Source of the DNA: Lytechinus pictus
Lineage: Eukaryota > Echinodermata > Echinoidea > Temnopleuroida > Toxopneustidae
DNA: 64,000 nucleotides
Direction of reading: 5' to 3'
NCBI RefSeq assembly: GCF_037042905.1
Contig: NC_087249.1
Span: forward strand, 8,614,001 to 8,678,000
Shown: piece after piece, positions 41,757 through 55,300 of the stretch
Numbering within the stretch: the first letter of the stretch is position 1
How the letters are laid out: each line of letters opens with the position of its first letter
The notes under the pieces: model-generated
Seen by the model: the letters and a program-made list of their open reading frames with translations, nothing else
Told to the model about the DNA's origin: nothing
Database searches by the model: none
Program-made: the position numbers and the translations under genes

Positions 41757-43302
41757 CTCTTTGTGCGCTGGACCATGAACCCATGAACAATGCATTGTTT
41801 GTTGAGTGTGAAATGCGAAGTTCGCACGGCACCGAGTGTGCATTGGTGCGAAGTACGCGTGGAAAGGGTTAAGTATTTATGTAGGTTATTGTTGATCAAT
41901 TTTGCCAAGTTATATATCATTTTAAAGCTTAGAATGTGCTTTTCCAAACTCAAAGATCTAAAAATTCAATTTGGGCGACTTATTGTTCATGGGGGGGGGG
42001 GGGTGGTCACATATATTCCTCACTGGCCGGAGCCATCCTTGCAAAAAGCAGATATTTTTCAGGATCCCAAATACATGTAGGTGGTTTTCATGAGTTCAGA
42101 GTCTCTTCTCCTCTTTCTGTTTCCCATTCATGATAACAATCTGACTGCTCTGCTTAAGATTACCAATTAATCACAATAACTTTTGAACAATTAGTGGAAG
42201 TTTGTCTAACCATCTCCATGATCTAACCAAAGAAGGCTAATACTTGTTTGACAAATACTGAAGTCATGTATTAGCTCTGTTAAATTACGTTTGCCTTTCC
42301 CTATTTTCCCAAACACCGGTTATGCTTATTAATGCTTCTACATTAGATCATGAATGTTTTTTATGAAGGTTCTACCAAGTCTTATGTTCTAACACTACAT
42401 GTATAGGCCAATGAAATTAGGACGCTTCAAATTTACAAATACACACTGTATGTACATTTAAGTAGTTGCATTGTGTGCTTACTCATGGTATCATGCGCAC
42501 TTTAAAGAAAAAATGTTGAGTGATAACCACAAATATTCAGTATTACATTTGTATATCAATTTACCTGTAACATACACACACTTGTATTTTTAAAGGTATT
42601 TGTACCTTTTTTTTTACATGTAGAAAATGACAAGTGGGGAATTTTGCTCACATGTTCATTGTCAACCAAGGATGGTAACTTTTGGGGAATACAGTATATA
42701 TACCATTTGTAAAGTAAAGTATTCCCTGTGCTTATCATCCCCTGTATCATATTGATATCAATTTATTTGAATGGTCATTGGCAATCTACATCTAGTATCA
42801 ATATCAAATTTCTCAAATTTGACTAATAGAGATGTAGCAAAAGACCCTACTTTAATGTGTTCATTTTAGTTCATACACAGAGATACTATTAAGAACAAAT
42901 AATTGTAAAATGCAACTTTTTTCCATCCTTTAAAGTGTACCTTATCCAAATAATTGTGTAAGAGGCCTATCAATGCTGTGTGCCTGTTTCAAAATTTCTC
43001 TGTATTCTTATCCAAAGCTGATCTCAACAACTGAAATTTCTTTTCTTTTTTCTGATGAAGAGTAATGCATTGATTAGCTTTTTGAAGTGGTCTAAATTAG
43101 AGTCAGACACCAATCTTGTCTTGCAAGATTGGGAGAGGAGAAATTCTAAAAATCGTATCAAACTTGTCATTGGATCATAGTGGTTGAAAAACAACCTGTG
43201 ATTGGAATATTTCTTTGTCATATTGATACTGCGACCACCCAAAGACAGAATATGCATGTATGATGTAAGCAGCCTGTCTTCTGTCAGTCAATTTTACAGT
43301 TC
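41757..43302. other. Non-coding stretch, nothing recognised
   Basis: Apart from a G12 tract near 41991-42002, no repeat or exon signal was seen. Confidence 0.4.
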
Positions 43303-43572
43303 AGGGCCCGTCTTACAAAGAGTTGCGATTGATCCGATCAATCGCAACTATAGACGGCCAGCAAAGTCAACATGTATTATGCATGCTTGTTTAAAATATT
43401 TTTTAGCTATGATGTATATTCATGCATTGTTTTATTAAAAATTAACTGTGCTTCTCTTTGTTTACAAAGGACATTGTGCAAAGTTCCTATGGAAAAAATT
43501 ACGAAACTGATGGATTTCCATAGAGTTACGATTGATTGGATTAATGGTAACTCTTTGTAAGACGGGCCCCTG
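43303..43572. mobile_element. MITE family P6, copy 2 (best preserved)
   Basis: GGGCCCGTCTTACAAAGAGT at the left is mirrored by CTTTGTAAGACGGGCCC at the right. The next block in each arm is the ATTGATC motif, inverted. Confidence 0.88.
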
Positions 43573-45208
43573 AAGTCAGATTATGAAATGCATGGTGGGT
43601 TTCATGTTATATATTTACCATTCAGCCATCATTTATCCAGAATGATTAACGTTTTATTTCATCTTAAACAAGATGACTACAAAATTCTTATGCCGTGAGC
43701 ATGGAGCACTTGTAGGCAACAAGTTTATTCTATCCAAACATAAGTAATGATCAACGACAACACGAATGATATAATAATTAGACTTCTATGCCCACAGATA
43801 TTTTATAGAATGGTTTCCCTCTACGTTACTCTCATGTACAGCCAAAGACCTAAATATGTGTAAGAGCACTGGACAAAAGGTGACAAGATTAGGATGTTTA
43901 CCCTTTTTCTTTCTTTACTATGACCTGGTAATGGGCCGTCCACTGATCTTGTACATGTATATAATCTCTATTTGTCTCTGAATGATGAATGAAATGTACA
44001 GCTCACACTTGTGTATACATATACATAAATATATTATACAGAATGCATGATAAATCTTTGTGACCATATGCACTTGAAAATACTTGTCTATATTTCACTG
44101 CCATTTTGTACACTTTTGATGAACATCCGCTGGTAGGTACATGTAGTGTAGAACTTTGCCATCTTGAAGCTTGGAAAAAGACCAACAGAATATGTCTTGT
44201 GTAGAAGATAAAAGGAAAATAGTATGTGTCACGCATTATGCTGCAGTAGAAGAACTCGATGGGGGAAAGTTGATTTCTTGATTTATGTCACTATGATGTC
44301 CCTTAAATGGTATCTCGAAGAATTGTCATTATTGAACTGAGTTGGGAATACGATACTTTCATCTACATGTACAAGTAGTTTTGTATCATTTGAATTTATC
44401 AATCATGCTTTTGAATATGATCTAAATGATTTTTTAATAAAGTCCAACTTTTTTCAGGGATGGGAAGAGAAGAATGTCGATATCAATCATGGCATTCTCT
44501 TTACAGAAACTTGAAGATTACATAACTATGCAGAATCATTGTTTATCTTACTCCCTCTCTTAAATTAGATTTGAGTTGTTCTTATGATTTAGTCTCATAC
44601 AACGGTTATAAATATTTTGTGTAAAAAGATAGACTTGAAATTTAAAATGTTTTCAAGAACTAAATGTATTTAAAAGTAAGTAGAATGATATGAAAATATA
44701 TTCTGGAATGGTATTGTCTTAAAGACTGCATTGATGCTAGTCTGCAGGCACATATTCATATTCATTTAAGCAATTATACCATGACTAGATTGAAGACTAG
44801 ATGCCAAACTCTCTGCCTGTGTTGGTAGAGCCAGCCACAGTACATAATGAATCTAGTCTCACCAATTCAGACTCTGCATTATGCAATATGTGAATTACAA
44901 ACACCAAGGGTCTGTGCCTGCAGACTACATTGACGCTGTCTAAAGATTCTCTCTCCAGATACGAATTACATTGTACATCAAAATATGCTATTACCTTTCG
45001 TCTTAGGCGTATATAATAATTGAATCTCACATTCCCTTTGGGTTTTTTTTTCCACTTGTACGTATGTCGATTTTATTTATCGTTTAATTTCAATGTTTGT
45101 TGGAAGACCAAACTATTATGTGTTAAAAAAAATTTACACCTTAATAGTTTTTTTATTGTGAATCCATGCATATCATTCAGGTATGATGAATACTACTCGT
45201 GTGTTGAT
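43573..45208. other. Non-coding stretch, nothing recognised
   Basis: AT-rich unique-looking sequence. No exon, RNA gene or inverted repeat was recognised. Confidence 0.4.
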
Positions 45209-45405
45209 TAGGTATGCGCTCTGGCGATAGTCGCTCCTCTCATAATTTCTGTGAAGCTGTTTGGCTATGGATAGGGTGAACGATCTGGGTGTTGGTATAG
45301 TAGGGATTAGCATTCGGGTTAGAATTAGGTTGGGTTAGGTTTTATGTTTTGTTTGACGTGCAGATTTCCTAAAGGATCGTTTGTCGCCAGAGGAAATGTC
45401 ACGGA
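45209..45405. mobile_element. Short element with GGGTTAG-rich centre, copy 1
   Basis: GCGCTCTGGCGATAGTCGCT at the left relates inversely to TTTGTCGCCAGAGGAAATGT at the right. The centre carries GGGTTAGAATTAGG-type repeats. A relative lies at 49000-49225. Confidence 0.55.
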
Positions 45406-45659
45406 ATCATTGTCTAAGAAGTGTATGAAATTATATCTGTATAATATTAGTAAGTTTAAGAGGGGAAATGTATACTTTTATCTGAAATACTAGTTAATAT
45501 GCACAAGATGGTTTGCACAAATTATTATCCAAGACTTATTTCTTCTTTTTTTTGGTCTCCTTTCTGCATAATTGATGGTCTAATGTGTGACTTATCAGCA
45601 GATCTGTATCCTTAGATATCGTATGGGTGTTTTTTAGGGGTTTTATTCAACTACCCTGT

Positions 45660-45905
45660 TGCTATGTCTGGCAAGCAACTACTTCAGAATATCAATATCC
45701 AATAGAAGTTTCCAATTTGAAAATTGGTCAATGGAGATTGCAGATCAATTTCGCCAAACGATCGTGGTATATAATTCTTGGATTCCACAGTCTGTATACA
45801 TCACATATTACTATGTCTGGCACGCAACGACTAGCTTTCAGAATGCCGGTATCCAATTTGAAAATTGGTCAATGAAGATTGCAAATCGGATTCACCAAAT
45901 CATCA
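45660..45905. repeat. Two-copy tandem duplication of about 150 bp
   Basis: The block TATGTCTGGCAAGCAAC ... CCAATTTGAAAATTGGTCAA ... beginning near 45663 recurs, diverged, from about 45819. Each copy contains the 16-bp near-palindrome CCAATTTGAAAATTGG. Confidence 0.75.
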
Positions 45906-47416
45906 TAATTTTAAAGTTTGTGGATGGCCCATAGATCGGAACGGTCTGTATCCGTTACAGAATTATTGGAAGTCCTATGTGATCAGTTCTTCTTCCTCAA
46001 ATTGGCAAATATTCTTGGTGTATCATTTGTTTGAAATACATAAATTGAAAACAGATATGAGCTGACATGAACTCATGAAGTATGTTTAAAAAATAAGAAT
46101 TAACAATACATATGAAAAAAAAACCTAATTTGAAATTTTCTGTTGCATTGTTAATTCAACGTTTTTGTAGTGATCATTTTCTTTCATAACCATTGTTGAC
46201 AACAACGCAAGATCTTAAAGGAATTCAACCGAGCAAAGTACATATTCCCTATCTGTCCATATTCTTGGTATGATTATAAGGGTTTTGCATCAAAATCCCA
46301 TGCCAAAAGTTACTGGGCCAATCACAGAATGTTGACCCTCTGTCACAGAGTGGGTCACAAATGTTTTTTTATTCGTTGTCCATGATGTTAGACTTCTGAT
46401 GGTTTTATGAAACAGGATCTTGGTCTGCTCCCTGTTAAAGGCACACATATATCTGAACCATATTTGAGAACGTATGAAAACAGATATATCTTTTTCTAAG
46501 AGAGAATACAATACACACGTAAGTAGCAAGAGGGATTAGATTATGTATTTCTATGAACCTTCCTAAATGGTCAGCGTTGCTTCTAACATGTTTATGTAAA
46601 AACAAATGATTTCAGAGAAGCAAATGGTGCTTTTACAAATTGCTGTAAAATCATAGTGCTTCATTTGTGATAAATGTATTCATAAGTTCAGTTGAGTGCT
46701 TGGTTGCAGATGTCATTTTAAGTATTGTCGTTGTATTATCACTGAGTTGGTGGTGTAAATATGGCTCGAGTTTTATATGCATGCAGTTGCATGTAATCTG
46801 AAATTATATGAGTTTGGGCATCATACATGTAGGTCGAGCAACCATTCAGAGTTCAATATAGTATGTCAACTTTTTATGTGATAAACAATCAAGATGAGCT
46901 TATTCTGGTGCATTCATCCATCTTTTTTTAATTGATCTTTTACAATTTGCATTATATATTTCACAGGATTAGATAGTTGAACATACATGTAGGATAACAG
47001 TTACATTTATTTTTTTTTAATGCAGCAAAATTAGCTCACATAATCATAGGTGACATTGTTATGATTTTTATGCTTGTAGTATATCTGAAGCTGGATGTAC
47101 ATCAATTTCATTTCACTGTAGACTTATTCACAGCGGATTCCAAAAAAGGCTCACAAACTTGAGGTGCAAGTTACCATGGCAACATCCCAACTGCTAAAAC
47201 TCTCACCATTATATCACATGACCTCTGATACCAGCGATATAAATGATTCATGTACGTGCTAGGGGGCCGTAAGGATATGTGTAGTAGGGAGAGGTTTTAT
47301 GCTTGCACTGATATAAAAGTGTTTTTTTTGTAAATGGTGCAATAAAAATACTCATGAAATTGAAACCCTTTTGTAAGCAAGTGTGGATGGGCTTCAGATT
47401 AGATTACTGAGTATCC

Positions 47417-47691
47417 GGGGCCCCGTCTTACAAAGAGTTACGATTGATCCAATCAACCTCAAGTATATGGAAATCCATCAATGTCATAATTTTTTTCTTT
47501 AGGAAATTTGCACAATGTCCTTTTGAAAACGAAGAGAAGCATACTGAATTGTCAAGAAAACAGGGACTGTATGAATATACATTGTATCTAGAAAATATTT
47601 TGAACAAATGTGTATTTTAGATGTTGACGTTGCTGGCTTTCCATAGTTGTGGTTGATTGGATCAATTGCAACTCTTTGTAAGATGGGGCCC
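47417..47691. mobile_element. MITE family P6, copy 3
   Basis: GGGGCCCCGTCTTACAAAGA at the left is mirrored by CTTTGTAAGATGGGGCC at the right. The interior resembles the copy at 33640 closely. Confidence 0.85.
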
Positions 47692-48999
47692 TCTTCTCAA
47701 ATTAAGATTTCAAATTATTTGGAAGTCTGATGTTCAATAATAAACCAGACGAAAATAATTAATGAAGAATCTGCCCCATCATCGGAATGGGAGACATTTC
47801 CACCAGTAAAAGATATTACATGAAATATGTAGTTTGAATTTAATATATTTTCATTAATTATTAAGAATGCAAATTTGCTTTTATTCATTATTATTATAAA
47901 TATTCTTATAATTGATGTTAATGGATTTTGTTTAATCATATCTGATGAAGTCATTTCCTGATTTATAATATTGTATATTTTAATACACTAAAATTTCCTG
48001 TATTTTTCTTGTAGTTCTATTAGTTATTTTTGTAATTATGTTGGGGAAAATGGAGACTGGATATCTTGCTTAGAGAACCTTGCAATTAAAGCTATGTTTG
48101 CATTGAATGGAATTTTATAAAGTGTAAGTACAAATCATAATGTCAAAATTATCTTTGATAAAAGAAAATGGTCGAGCTCTCCCAATTTTCATGAAAATGA
48201 TGTTTGTATGTGGATATAAATAATATTGGATAAACTGTATCAGCATTTGTGTTGCAGAAAATCAGCCATACATTCAAATTGGTGTTTATACCGTACATGT
48301 ATATATTCACAAAGCTATGACAAGTCTGCTGTAGGCTTATGTGTTTCATCATCTTTATTTTAATCTGTATATACATATATATCATATATTGCCCACCTAC
48401 TCTGTGAAGAATTTCAAAGTTGTAATATTTGTAAAACACTGATGGGATATCTTTGTTAGCAGAGTAAAATGGATTTAGGGTGATTACAATGAATTTCTCC
48501 TAAGCTACAATCGCAAACATGATTTGCGAATCAATATGCAATAGGAAATATTGTCCCTGTGGGCTATTGTTAAAAAAAAATTCACAGTAAATCTAAAATG
48601 TTCTCCCTTGATTTAAGCCTACCCATAATGCAATTTGACCCAGGAAGTAAAGGTCAAGCTTGGAGTGTATAATGCGTTTATGAACGGGAGGAAGGGGCCA
48701 TCATAGAATCGCCTTCCAAACCATACTTTTCAGTTTTCAGCATTTCTTATATGATGATGTTTTGAAAGTTGTTTATTTGTACAAATAATGAAAAAGTGCT
48801 TGAATGCACCTTGGTTAAAATTATACTTCTTTGAAAACTGTGTTTCTAGGGTTGAAAAACCTGTCGCTTGAACACACTCCTAATCATGCCTGCAATATTT
48901 AGTTGAGAAATCTTGTTTCTTTCCTCAAATATTTCATGATTCAAGTCAATGATCTATGCTCAGACATAATATGTTCAATATACCAGAATTTTTCTAAGG
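47692..48999. other. Non-coding stretch, nothing recognised
   Basis: AT-rich sequence with no convincing exon or inverted repeat. Confidence 0.4.
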
Positions 49000-49225
49000 T
49001 AAGGCGACACGACATATGTTCCTGCGACATTTGCTCCGGTCTTAATGTCTCAGAGGGCATAGGGTTAGAGTTAGGATTGTAATGGAGTTTGTGGTTCAGA
49101 ATAGTGTAAGGGTAGGATTAGGGTTTATTTAGTTTTGGAGGTTTGATTTTAGGTTTGGCTGAACTTGCGGATTTTTCATCAGAGCAATTGTCGCCAGAGC
49201 AAATGTCGTGGAACCATTGTAAAGG
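49000..49225. mobile_element. Short element with GGGTTAG-rich centre, copy 2
   Basis: GCGACATTTGCTCCGG near the left and its inverted relative TCGCCAGAGCAAATGTCG near the right bracket a centre with AGGGTTAGAGTTAGG and AGGATTAGGG. Confidence 0.55.
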
Positions 49226-50033
49226 TATCTCCCATTCCCCTATTCGCTACACTTTCCATTCCTTATTAAACACTGTTTGACAGACATCTAGTTTAGGATA
49301 AGATAAGGTGCTAATATTGCAAATTGTATTTTGTACTGATTTATCGATTTTGTTGATGTCCAGTGTCCATTGAAATAAAAAGCCATCTTATCAGATACAA
49401 CAAAACGCAATTAATAAAAATGATTTTAGTCTGGATTTATTCATTATCCCCTTTCTAATCTTGGGAGTGAATGTGAGTAAATAGTGTATTTTTCTGAAAT
49501 ATATATATACTTATATACATATATATATATACACTTGTGTTTACAAACCATTAGCATTTCTGGAACATTTCTGCATGTTATTGTCCACTTTATTTAAACT
49601 ATATAATAGAACAACGCTCCATTTATTACAAGTTAGTCTCCCAATTAAGTGTCCTACTTTATGTATTCATATATTTCAAATGTTGTTTACTGTCACAATG
49701 TTTAAGAATATTTCAACTTGCCCATCATGTTTTTGTTTCTTATATGTGTATTTTGTAATTTCTGCCCACCCCCCCCCCCCCCTCTAGCCTAAGGGGAATG
49801 TTTTGTAATATATAGATTTCACCACATCTGGATAAAATGAAATAAAGATTACCCCTTTTTTGTGTACAGGGGGAGTGAGACCATTTATGCCACAGTCGTG
49901 AGTGTTATTATTCAAGTAGTCTTTGATAAATACTGATGGTGAAGTTTTCTATTGATAGCTGGAAGAAAATTAATTCGTCAGCCTACTTAGGCTATAATCT
50001 AAACGGAGGATGCAGCTTATGTCTTTGCCTCTA

Positions 50034-50320
50034 AGACCCGTATTCTGAAGTCGGGTTTAACTTAGACCATTGTCTAACTTTGCTATAATAATGGGAAGCC
50101 AAACGTTTCAAAATTTTGTTTACAGTGAATGCTTCTCATGTTAATTGTGCTCTTCACTAATTATTGAATGGTGAAGACAATTGTCATACTTATCCTTCCC
50201 AGGCAATTAATAATGTTTGGGAGTCAAATGAGCTTAGACATTGAACCTCTACTGTTATAGATTTATGTAACAACTGGCTTTCCATAGTTAAACCATAACT
50301 TAAAACCAGAGTTTAAATTA
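50034..50320. mobile_element. MITE with CCCGTATTCTGAA terminus, copy 2 (right end degraded)
   Basis: It starts ACCCGTATTCTGAAGTCGGG and matches the interior of the copy at 39826, including CCATAGTTAAACCA, but the right terminus is not recognisable. Confidence 0.65.
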
Positions 50321-50602
50321 AAAAACTTTGAGAGTCTGATGTTGGATGCTGTTTAATACAGTTGGCAGCAACTAGTCTTCCGCATCCAATTTGTATTGCT
50401 GATGTTTCACGCAACAGCATCAGACTCATAAAGACAAAAGCCACAGCCCCTGCCTCGATTACAGGCTACACCACATTGGATGATTTTGGTGTTGCAATTT
50501 CTAGTGTTGGGTTTTGAGTCAATTTTCACACCAGCACTGCACCAACGTAGGAATAAGATTGGTCTTGGGGCAGGTCTCGGTTGGTGTTTAGCGATCAATA
50601 AT

Positions 50603-51065
50603 GTGCTTCAAGCTCCAACACCAAACTTGATTATGTGTTGGAGCTAGGAAAGCAATCTAAATTGTGTTTCAATCACCAACACCAAACTTTAATATCTGTT
50701 GGAGCTAGGGAAGGTAATCTGATTTGTGCTTCAAGCTCCAACACCAAACTAAATTATGTGTTAGAGCTTGGAAAGCAATGATCTAAATTGAGTTTCAATC
50801 ACCAACACCAAACTTTAATATGTGTTGGAGCTAGGGAAGGCAATCTGATTTGTGCTTCAAGCGAGCAAAACTAAACATGATTGTAGGAACTAGGGAAAGC
50901 AATCTGATTTGTGCTTCCAACACCAAACGTGATTATGTGTTCGAACTGGGGAAGCAATCTGAATTGTGCTTCAAACATCAACACTAACACTAAACTTGAT
51001 TAGGTGTTGAAGCTAGGAAAAGCAATGTGAATTGTGCTTCCAACAACCAACGTTGATTATGGGTA
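50603..51065. repeat. About 62-bp minisatellite with hairpin-forming units
   Basis: About seven units, with the AAGCAATCT motif at roughly 50650, 50711, 50773, 50838, 50899, 50952 and 51020. Well-preserved units contain AGCTCCAACAC and, about 18 bases on, its inverted copy GTGTTGGAGCT. Confidence 0.85.
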
Positions 51066-51356
51066 CTAAGCTAAATGGCAATATTTATGAATATGAATTA
51101 TGAAGTCTTTCCTCGCAGTAGGCATATACCGTCTAAAACAGGAAGACATATTATTGACCCATTTACCAACCTTACAGCCCTTCACATTAATTAATACACA
51201 CACACATACCCACCCTCACTCTCCCACACACACGCACACACCCTCTCCCTGACACCCTACACAATAAGACCCCCCTCACACACAAATACACACACCTGTG
51301 AATAAGTATCGGCCCAATATAAACATAACATGTGTAAATATGAATTACTAGCATGA

Positions 51357-51490
51357 CTGATTGATTGATTTTATTTGTCAGGTAAACTATAACAAGTACA
51401 TGAATACATGAAATACAAACAAATGCATTGACAGGATAGCCCATGGGAGCCGAGATGGCTTATTTCCAATGGGGTCCTAACATAAGTAAT
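51357..51490 (-). mobile_element. CR1-like 3' end with (TCAA)n tail
   Basis: On the minus strand it reads GGACCCCATTGGAAATAAGC, a UTR segment, then AAATAAAATCAATCAATCA. It aligns throughout with the 3' part assigned to element A (12087-12225) but is clearly diverged. It is a 5'-truncated insertion of a related family. Confidence 0.8.
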
Positions 51491-52317
51491 TGATGACAAA
51501 GAACATTTATGAAAAACACCTATAAAATCTACAAACTACATCAATTAAGTCTAGACCACTAAATCAACAAGATGAATTGTAAAACTTAATGTATAAAAAG
51601 ACAAATCAGTGTCACAGCAAAACTTTCAAGCATTCAATAAAAAGTTTTGATGCCACACTCATATTTTGGGGGTCTTTTTATAGAAAAAATATATAACAAG
51701 CCATCATAGATATTATTATTACACCTAGCAAATACCATTCTACATGTGGCAAGGTCACAATTTTTTTATTTAAAACAGTTGCGATTACTAATACTAGTAC
51801 AAAGTTCGAAAAATAAATTTCTAGTCCGAGTCTCTTGGCAGCTGAGTCCTCAGTGCCAAGTGGAACCATACGGAATGCGGTTGAAATGGTTTGGAGCAGT
51901 GAGATCAATCCAATTATTCGTTTTTCTTGAATATATTTGAAATATCTTTTAAAAGTTAAGACATTCATAGTTTTTATTCAAAAACAAAATCAATCGTCTG
52001 GCGTTGCCAACAACTTTCAATCTCGTCAGTGAACCCGCAAATAAAAGAAAAACAAACTTTCTCAAGATATGAGAAAGGAAAGAAAGTGCAATCACATCAT
52101 TATTCTGCAGGTATTATTTCATTCTTCCAAAATAAATGAGTTTTGTAATCGAAAATGACCGCATGAAAAAGAACATACTCGTCGAAGCTTACAAATAGAG
52201 GATTGTCTAGAGATACATATTCAGACGTCAAAGACGACAACAGTATTCGCTTTCAACAAGTTTATCTGACCCTGTACTCGCACGATCCTGCAACCTTTGC
52301 TCAAGTCTTGAAACAAG
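51491..52317. other. Sequence upstream of the secreted-peptide gene
   Basis: No TATA box at a convincing distance from the ATG and no clear repeat. Its proximal part (about 52100-52317) probably holds the promoter and 5' UTR of the gene starting at 52318. Confidence 0.3.
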
Positions 52318-52393
52318 ATGAAGTCCACGCGATTCGCCATTCCTCTCTTCATGGTACTCATCTTCGTTGTTTACCAAGCTTCTTCATCTCATG
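52318..52393 (+). CDS. Secreted-peptide gene exon 1 (signal peptide)
   Basis: The ATG at 52318 starts a basic-then-hydrophobic N-terminus with a likely cleavage near ASSSHG. It ends CATG|GTAAGT, a perfect donor, in phase 1. Confidence 0.7.
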
Positions 52394-55300
52394 GTAAGTA
52401 AATAATCTCATTTTTTTCTTTAAAAATAACGTTTCATTACGGTAAAGGAGAATGAAACCCTGGTAACAAGTAAGCTTGATTTAAGACAAAAAAAAATAAA
52501 GAAAACAAATCAATGAAAGTTTAGGAGAAAATTACCAAATAATAAGAAAGTTACCAGCATTTCAAAGTTAAGATTTCTAATGATAAATTATGAACATCCT
52601 CTTATTGGCAATGCCACCAAAATGTGTGATTTCACGCTTGTACAACTCCCCAATTATCTTTTACATATTTTACTTAAATTGTCATTTTCTCAAGTCTATC
52701 CAGAGATCAGGGTCATGTCTTACAAAGAGTTAAGTCGATGCAATCAATCTCAATTGTATGGAAATCCAATCCTCGTAATTCAAAAAGTTAAAAGTTTGGG
52801 GAAAGATCCTATGCTCATACATTCCCCACATTGAGGAATAATAGCCTTCCTGAAGACATAAACTAAACCGTCTCTTTTGAGTCTTCAACATCTCAAATCT
52901 ATTTTAATTGATTATACTTATTATCTATTAATAGTTAGTTTGACATTCACTTTGTTATTTAAAACAAAACTATAAGATTAGAATCAGATTTCTAAACTGA
53001 ATGAAGTATACTATTTTTATTGATTTCCATTTTTTTTTAAGTAGATTAAAATTCAAAAGTTTTGAATGAAAAAATTGAGTCTTTTCCGTTCATGTCGTGT
53101 CATTTCATTATTAAATATTTCATTCTATAAAGATCTGAAAAACAAGGGTTTCTCCCCAAAGTCGCAATTGTTTCCCTAAATGTAAAAAAGTCGAATAACT
53201 GCTTAAACTATTCATCAATCAACCGAATTGATAGGGTATTGTTTTCAAATCTGAAAATGTATTATCATTTTCTATTACTAGTATTAATACTCGTCTAAAT
53301 GACTGGGTGGGATAAAATCAAACGGGAAGGTTGAAATTTGGGCGGTATAAATCATGTAGTTGAGAAGTTATTTAATGAACGATTTCAGGATAGAACTCAA
53401 TAACATGATGAGTACAGTAGGCATGTTCGTATACAGTTTCTTTTACAGGAATTTCAAGTGTCATATAGGCCTACTCCGGTTTTATTCAATATGTTTGATT
53501 TTCGTTCGTCGTGTAGGTTTCGTATATCCTGATGTGGATGAGGAAGTAGCATCTGGTAAGTTTTAATCCTACTATCTAATTTTTTTTACGTCACATCATT
53601 GGTGCTATTGTGGAGATATAGAGATAGGGGCAAAATGACGAAGAAATGTGTCAAATGAACAGACGGAGGATCAAAAGAATAACGATATAAATTGACAAAT
53701 TTAACAAGGATATTAATAAGAATGAGGGTCTGTGAGGGTCTGCCTGCATTTACGCAGATCCCTGAAGCTCCGCCATTTTCTAGATTCGAGTCCTGGTCAC
53801 GTCTTGCGGATGGTGGCGTTGATTCCATTCAAATCAATATTGTTTTATTATCCAATTCCAGTTTTTCATATTTACAATGACGATGCACTTAGCATAGCCT
53901 CATAGCATATGATCACATTTCAAGAACATGTATAAAGATCAACGTAGACATTAAAATATTAAAAGCAAAATATACAAACAAAATATAAATAATTGAAACG
54001 GATTGTGGGGCCAACTGTAAAGTAGAGCTTGAATGACGTAGGAAACTGTTCAAAAGAAAGAAACACCTTAAACGTTTTCCCATGATTTTTTTTTATTAGA
54101 TTTTATTTAAAAATAAATATCGATACCTGTATGTCCATATCAATAAATCAAACACGAAGGAATAAAACCTCTTTACTCCTAGCTTTTTCATCTTGTTTTT
54201 TTTTTTTTTTTTTTTTTTGGGGGGGGGTGTTGTATGCACTTGTACGGAAGTGTGGAAATAGTAGAGGTATTGTAGTTAACGTCTCAGTCTTATGCTGCAA
54301 CATCTTTATTATTTTTATTGCTGTCTTTTTCCATGCGTAACGCTTTTCTATGCAATAAACATGTATCATTCTGTTATTCATCATCATGGTATTATTACGT
54401 ATGTGTTTGCAAATTTGCAATATAAAATGAAATAATGATAACAATCACACTCAACCACACACACACACCCGCACACAGTTCATAATGGTTAAACCGTTCG
54501 GCTGGAATGCAGACTAATCCACTGTATCCACTGTGACGTACGTATGCAGGTATCAATAATAAAATTTATATAACAGAAAAAAGAGAAGGTGATAAAAAAG
54601 ATGAAAGGGAAAAATGTGGATAAAATACAAAGGACAGCAAATTAGTGAATGAAAAGAGCGTTTATTCCATCATTGAAAACGCCACCATTGCGAATGTAAT
54701 ATTTATATAATATTGACTGGTCTTGAGGGGAACATCAAATATATTGCCAGCAAAAGAATCATATTGGCCCGAGTCTTTAGACGAGGGCAATATGGGTCTT
54801 TTAAGGGCAATATATCTGATGTTCCCCGAAAGAAGTGCAGTCAATATTTTTATTATCATCCAAATCAGATATCTAGAGCAAAAATCATGATAACAGTGAT
54901 ATCTTTTAAGAATAGTGTTCTGTTGTGTCATGATAATATCAGTGTCTAGGCTCTGCACTTTACCATTATGACGTACTTGCAAGCGCCCAGATCCAGCGTT
55001 GTCTTTATTATGACGTAGATCGTTGGTGCGCGGAACATTATGAAGCGTATCACTTCATCCGCATCCTCAAAGGCCCGGATGTGAGAACAGGGAAAATACA
55101 AAGGTCTATTTTGCGTCGTCTCTGCATGCAAAGTCAATACGCGCATTGAGACCGAGGAAAATACAAACATTATACCTATCCCTTCCTGATAATAATAAAA
55201 TACAGGGAAATACGGTTTTGTAAATGACCAGCTCAGATGTCTGATACGGGTGATAATTATATAATATTGACTGGTCTTGAGGGGAACATCAAATACATTG

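Noticed and set aside
49240..49400. Possible 3' UTR or gene end with AATAAA-like motifs
   Set aside because: No upstream coding exon could be connected; AT-rich sequence yields such motifs by chance.
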